Source: an uncultured Collinsella sp. (lineage in GTDB: Bacteria > Actinomycetota > Coriobacteriia > Coriobacteriales > Coriobacteriaceae). From it: a DNA stretch of 5,856 nucleotides. The stretch is taken from positions 1-5,856 of the forward strand of contig UROM01000110.1 in the NCBI GenBank assembly GCA_900549455.1. The letters run 5' to 3'. Below, piece by piece: positions 4,935 through 5,856 of this stretch; position 1 is the first letter of the stretch; each line of letters opens with the position of its first letter. Below the pieces are notes generated by a model, which was not told the origin of the DNA, did not search any database, and saw nothing but the letters and a program-made list of their open reading frames with translations. Both the position numbers and the translations under genes were made by a program.

Positions 4935-4949
4935 GTGTTGTGTTGTGTT
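4935..4949 (+). repeat. Tandem pentanucleotide GTGTT x3
   Basis: Three perfect copies of GTGTT fill the stretch between the hairpin and the acpP ribosome binding site. It is an unstructured, G/T-rich leader segment; the short unit could vary by slippage. Confidence 0.7.
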
Positions 4950-4973
4950 CCATGACATACGAGAGGAAGCGCT

Positions 4974-5216
4974 ATGGATCGCTCCGAAATCTTCGATAAG
5001 ATCGCCGAAGTCGCCGCTGACGTGCTGGGTGTCGATGTCGCCGACATTAGCGACGAGACCACTTTTGACGATCTCGATGCCGATTCGCTCGAGCGTCTGC
5101 AGCTGGTGACGGCCATCGAGGACGAGTTCGACCTCGAGATCGATGACGAGACCCTGCTGTCGCTCAACTCTGTCGCCGACGCCGTCGACGCGATCGAAAA
5201 CGCCAAGGAGGCCTAA
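4974..5216 (+). CDS. acpP: Acyl carrier protein
   Basis: ACP carries growing acyl chains on a phosphopantetheine arm for fatty acid and phospholipid synthesis. The 80-residue, very acidic product has the four-helix ACP pattern: helix I about 3-18, the attachment motif DADSLERLQLV (35-45) with the acceptor serine at 38, and EDEFDLEIDDE (49-59) leading to helix III and the closing SVADAVDAIENA (66-77). The partner-recognition helix reads DSLERLQL instead of the common DSLDxVEL, so the Glu that contacts many partner enzymes is Gln43. The start follows GAGAGGAAG (4961-4969). It has its own candidate promoter and sits between plsX, which uses acyl-ACP, and rnc, which begins 3 bases after its stop; the latter's ribosome binding site lies in the last acpP codons. 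No other fab gene is present in the window. Confidence 0.95.
   Translation: MDRSEIFDKIAEVAADVLGVDVADISDETTFDDLDADSLERLQLVTAIEDEFDLEIDDETLLSLNSVADAVDAIENAKEA
5205..5211 (+). promoter_or_regulatory. Ribosome binding site deciding the rnc TTG start
   Basis: AAGGAGG, a perfect Shine-Dalgarno core in the last codons of acpP, is 8 bases before TTG at 5220. This identifies TTG as the RNase III start; no ATG lies near in that frame. Confidence 0.8.
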
Positions 5217-5219
5217 GTC

Positions 5220-5808
5220 TTGGCTTTGTCTGAACGACTCACGCGCGCCCAGGAGATCCTGGGCCATGAGTTCAATAACAAGGTGCTGCTGCGCGCGGCG
5301 CTCACACATCCCTCGGCCGTCGAGGGTCAGCCGGTTTCTGCCAGCTATGAGCGCCTTGAGTTTTTGGGCGATTCCATTTTGGGCGCCGTGGTGGCCCGTT
5401 CGCTCTTTGAGTCCTATCCCGAGTTTGACGAGGGCAAGCTCACGCGCCTGAAGGTGTCCCTTGTCTCGGGCGCTACGCTGTCCGAGGTATCGCACGAGCT
5501 GGGTATCGACGACATCATCATCTTTGGTGCTTCCGAGACCGGTACCGGCGCGCGCGGCCTGCACTCGGCGCTCGAGAACGTCTACGAGTCGCTCGTGGGT
5601 GCGCTGTACCTGGATGCCGGCTGGGATGCGGCAGCGGAGTTCATCCACCGTACGCTTAAGCCGCACCTGGCCTCCGAGCGCGCCGAGCACCCCGCGAACC
5701 CCAAGTCGTTCTTGCAGGAGTGCGTGCAGGCAGACGGCCACGAGCCTCCTGCGTATAAGCTGGTCGGCTCCGAGGGCCCCGCGCATGCGCCCACCTTTAC
5801 CGCTGTGG
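5220..5808 (+). CDS. rnc: Ribonuclease III, 3'-truncated by the insert end
   Basis: RNase III cuts double-stranded RNA, including the stems of the rRNA precursor. 196 residues are present from a TTG start (MALSERLTRAQEILGHEF). The catalytic signature ERLEFLGDSILGAVVA (44-59) keeps the metal-binding Glu47 and Asp51. The second catalytic region reads SALENVYESLVGALYLDAG (116-134): Glu123 aligns with E. coli Glu117, but Asn120 stands where E. coli has Asp114. A dsRNA-binding domain begins at NPKSFLQECVQ (160-170) and is cut after residue 196 by adapter sequence, losing roughly half of it. The acpP-rnc order is common in bacteria. RNase III, DUF177, RsmD and L32 together give the window a strong ribosome-maturation theme. 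Truncation is a library artefact; the family call is very secure. Confidence 0.96.
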
Positions 5809-5856
5809 CTGTCTCTTATACACATCTCCGAGCCCACGAGACTCCTGAGCATCTCG
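5809..5856. other. Nextera adapter read-through with i7 index (not genomic)
   Basis: 5809-5827 is CTGTCTCTTATACACATCT, the Tn5 mosaic end. 5828-5842 is the rest of the read-2 adapter (CCGAGCCCACGAGAC), 5843-5850 is TCCTGAGC, which I recall as Nextera i7 index N704, and 5851-5856 (ATCTCG) begins the P7 flow-cell sequence. Genomic sequence ends at about 5808. Confidence 0.98.

Noticed and set aside
4854..5852. 332-residue open frame on the - strand across acpP and rnc
   Set aside because: It begins with adapter-derived residues (SLVGSEMCIRDS) and is antisense to two secure genes; it is open only because of high-GC codon bias.
1..5856. Composite transposon with 22-bp terminal inverted repeats
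   Set aside because: The repeats are Nextera/Tn5 adapter; no transposase is present and the right end continues into an i7 index and P7 sequence.

Overview
The window is one assembled insert from a high-GC bacterium. It is about 60% GC by eye, densely packed, with every gene on the + strand. Gene order and protein character point to Actinomycetota. The succession recG - rsmD - coaD - DivIVA/SepIVA-like gene - DUF177 (yceD) - rpmF - plsX - acpP - rnc resembles the actinobacterial pattern; in mycobacteria a SepIVA-DUF177-rnc run is known. The plsX-acpP-rnc arrangement and the protein sequences suggest Coriobacteriia (Collinsella-like), but this is inference from memory, not a search. Both ends carry Nextera/Tn5 library adapter (1-22 and 5809-5856), so the real genomic insert is 23-5808 and the two outer genes are cut by the library ends, not by biology.

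Layout. 24-1256: C-terminal part of RecG helicase. 1253-1897: RsmD rRNA methyltransferase, start/stop overlapping recG. 1890-2387: CoaD, overlapping rsmD by 8 bases. 2388-2455: short gap with a T-run and a candidate extended -10 promoter. 2456-2953: SepIVA/DivIVA-like coiled-coil protein. 2953-3507: DUF177/YceD, sharing one base with the previous stop. 3508-3571: candidate promoter and leader. 3572-3751: rpmF (L32), a 59-residue gene. 3752-3839: a -10-like box, an operator-like dyad and a very strong intrinsic terminator directly before the plsX ribosome binding site. 3840-4859: PlsX. 4860-4973: a -10-like box overlapping an 11-bp hairpin, and a GTGTT repeat. 4974-5216: acyl carrier protein. 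5220-5808: RNase III from a TTG start, truncated inside its dsRNA-binding domain. No stretch longer than about 115 bases lacks a gene.

How the genes fit together. CoaD makes dephospho-CoA, the precursor of CoA, which donates the phosphopantetheine arm of AcpP. AcpP carries the acyl chains that PlsX converts to acyl-phosphate for phospholipid synthesis. RsmD, DUF177, L32 and RNase III all concern ribosome or rRNA maturation, and the SepIVA-like protein probably concerns cell envelope growth or division. The window is therefore a core growth cluster coupling ribosome building, CoA/acyl carrier supply and membrane synthesis. I see no mobile element, CRISPR, RNA gene or defence system. The most interesting material is regulatory (leaders of plsX and acpP) and a few substitutions in conserved catalytic or recognition positions (RNase III, ACP, RecG).
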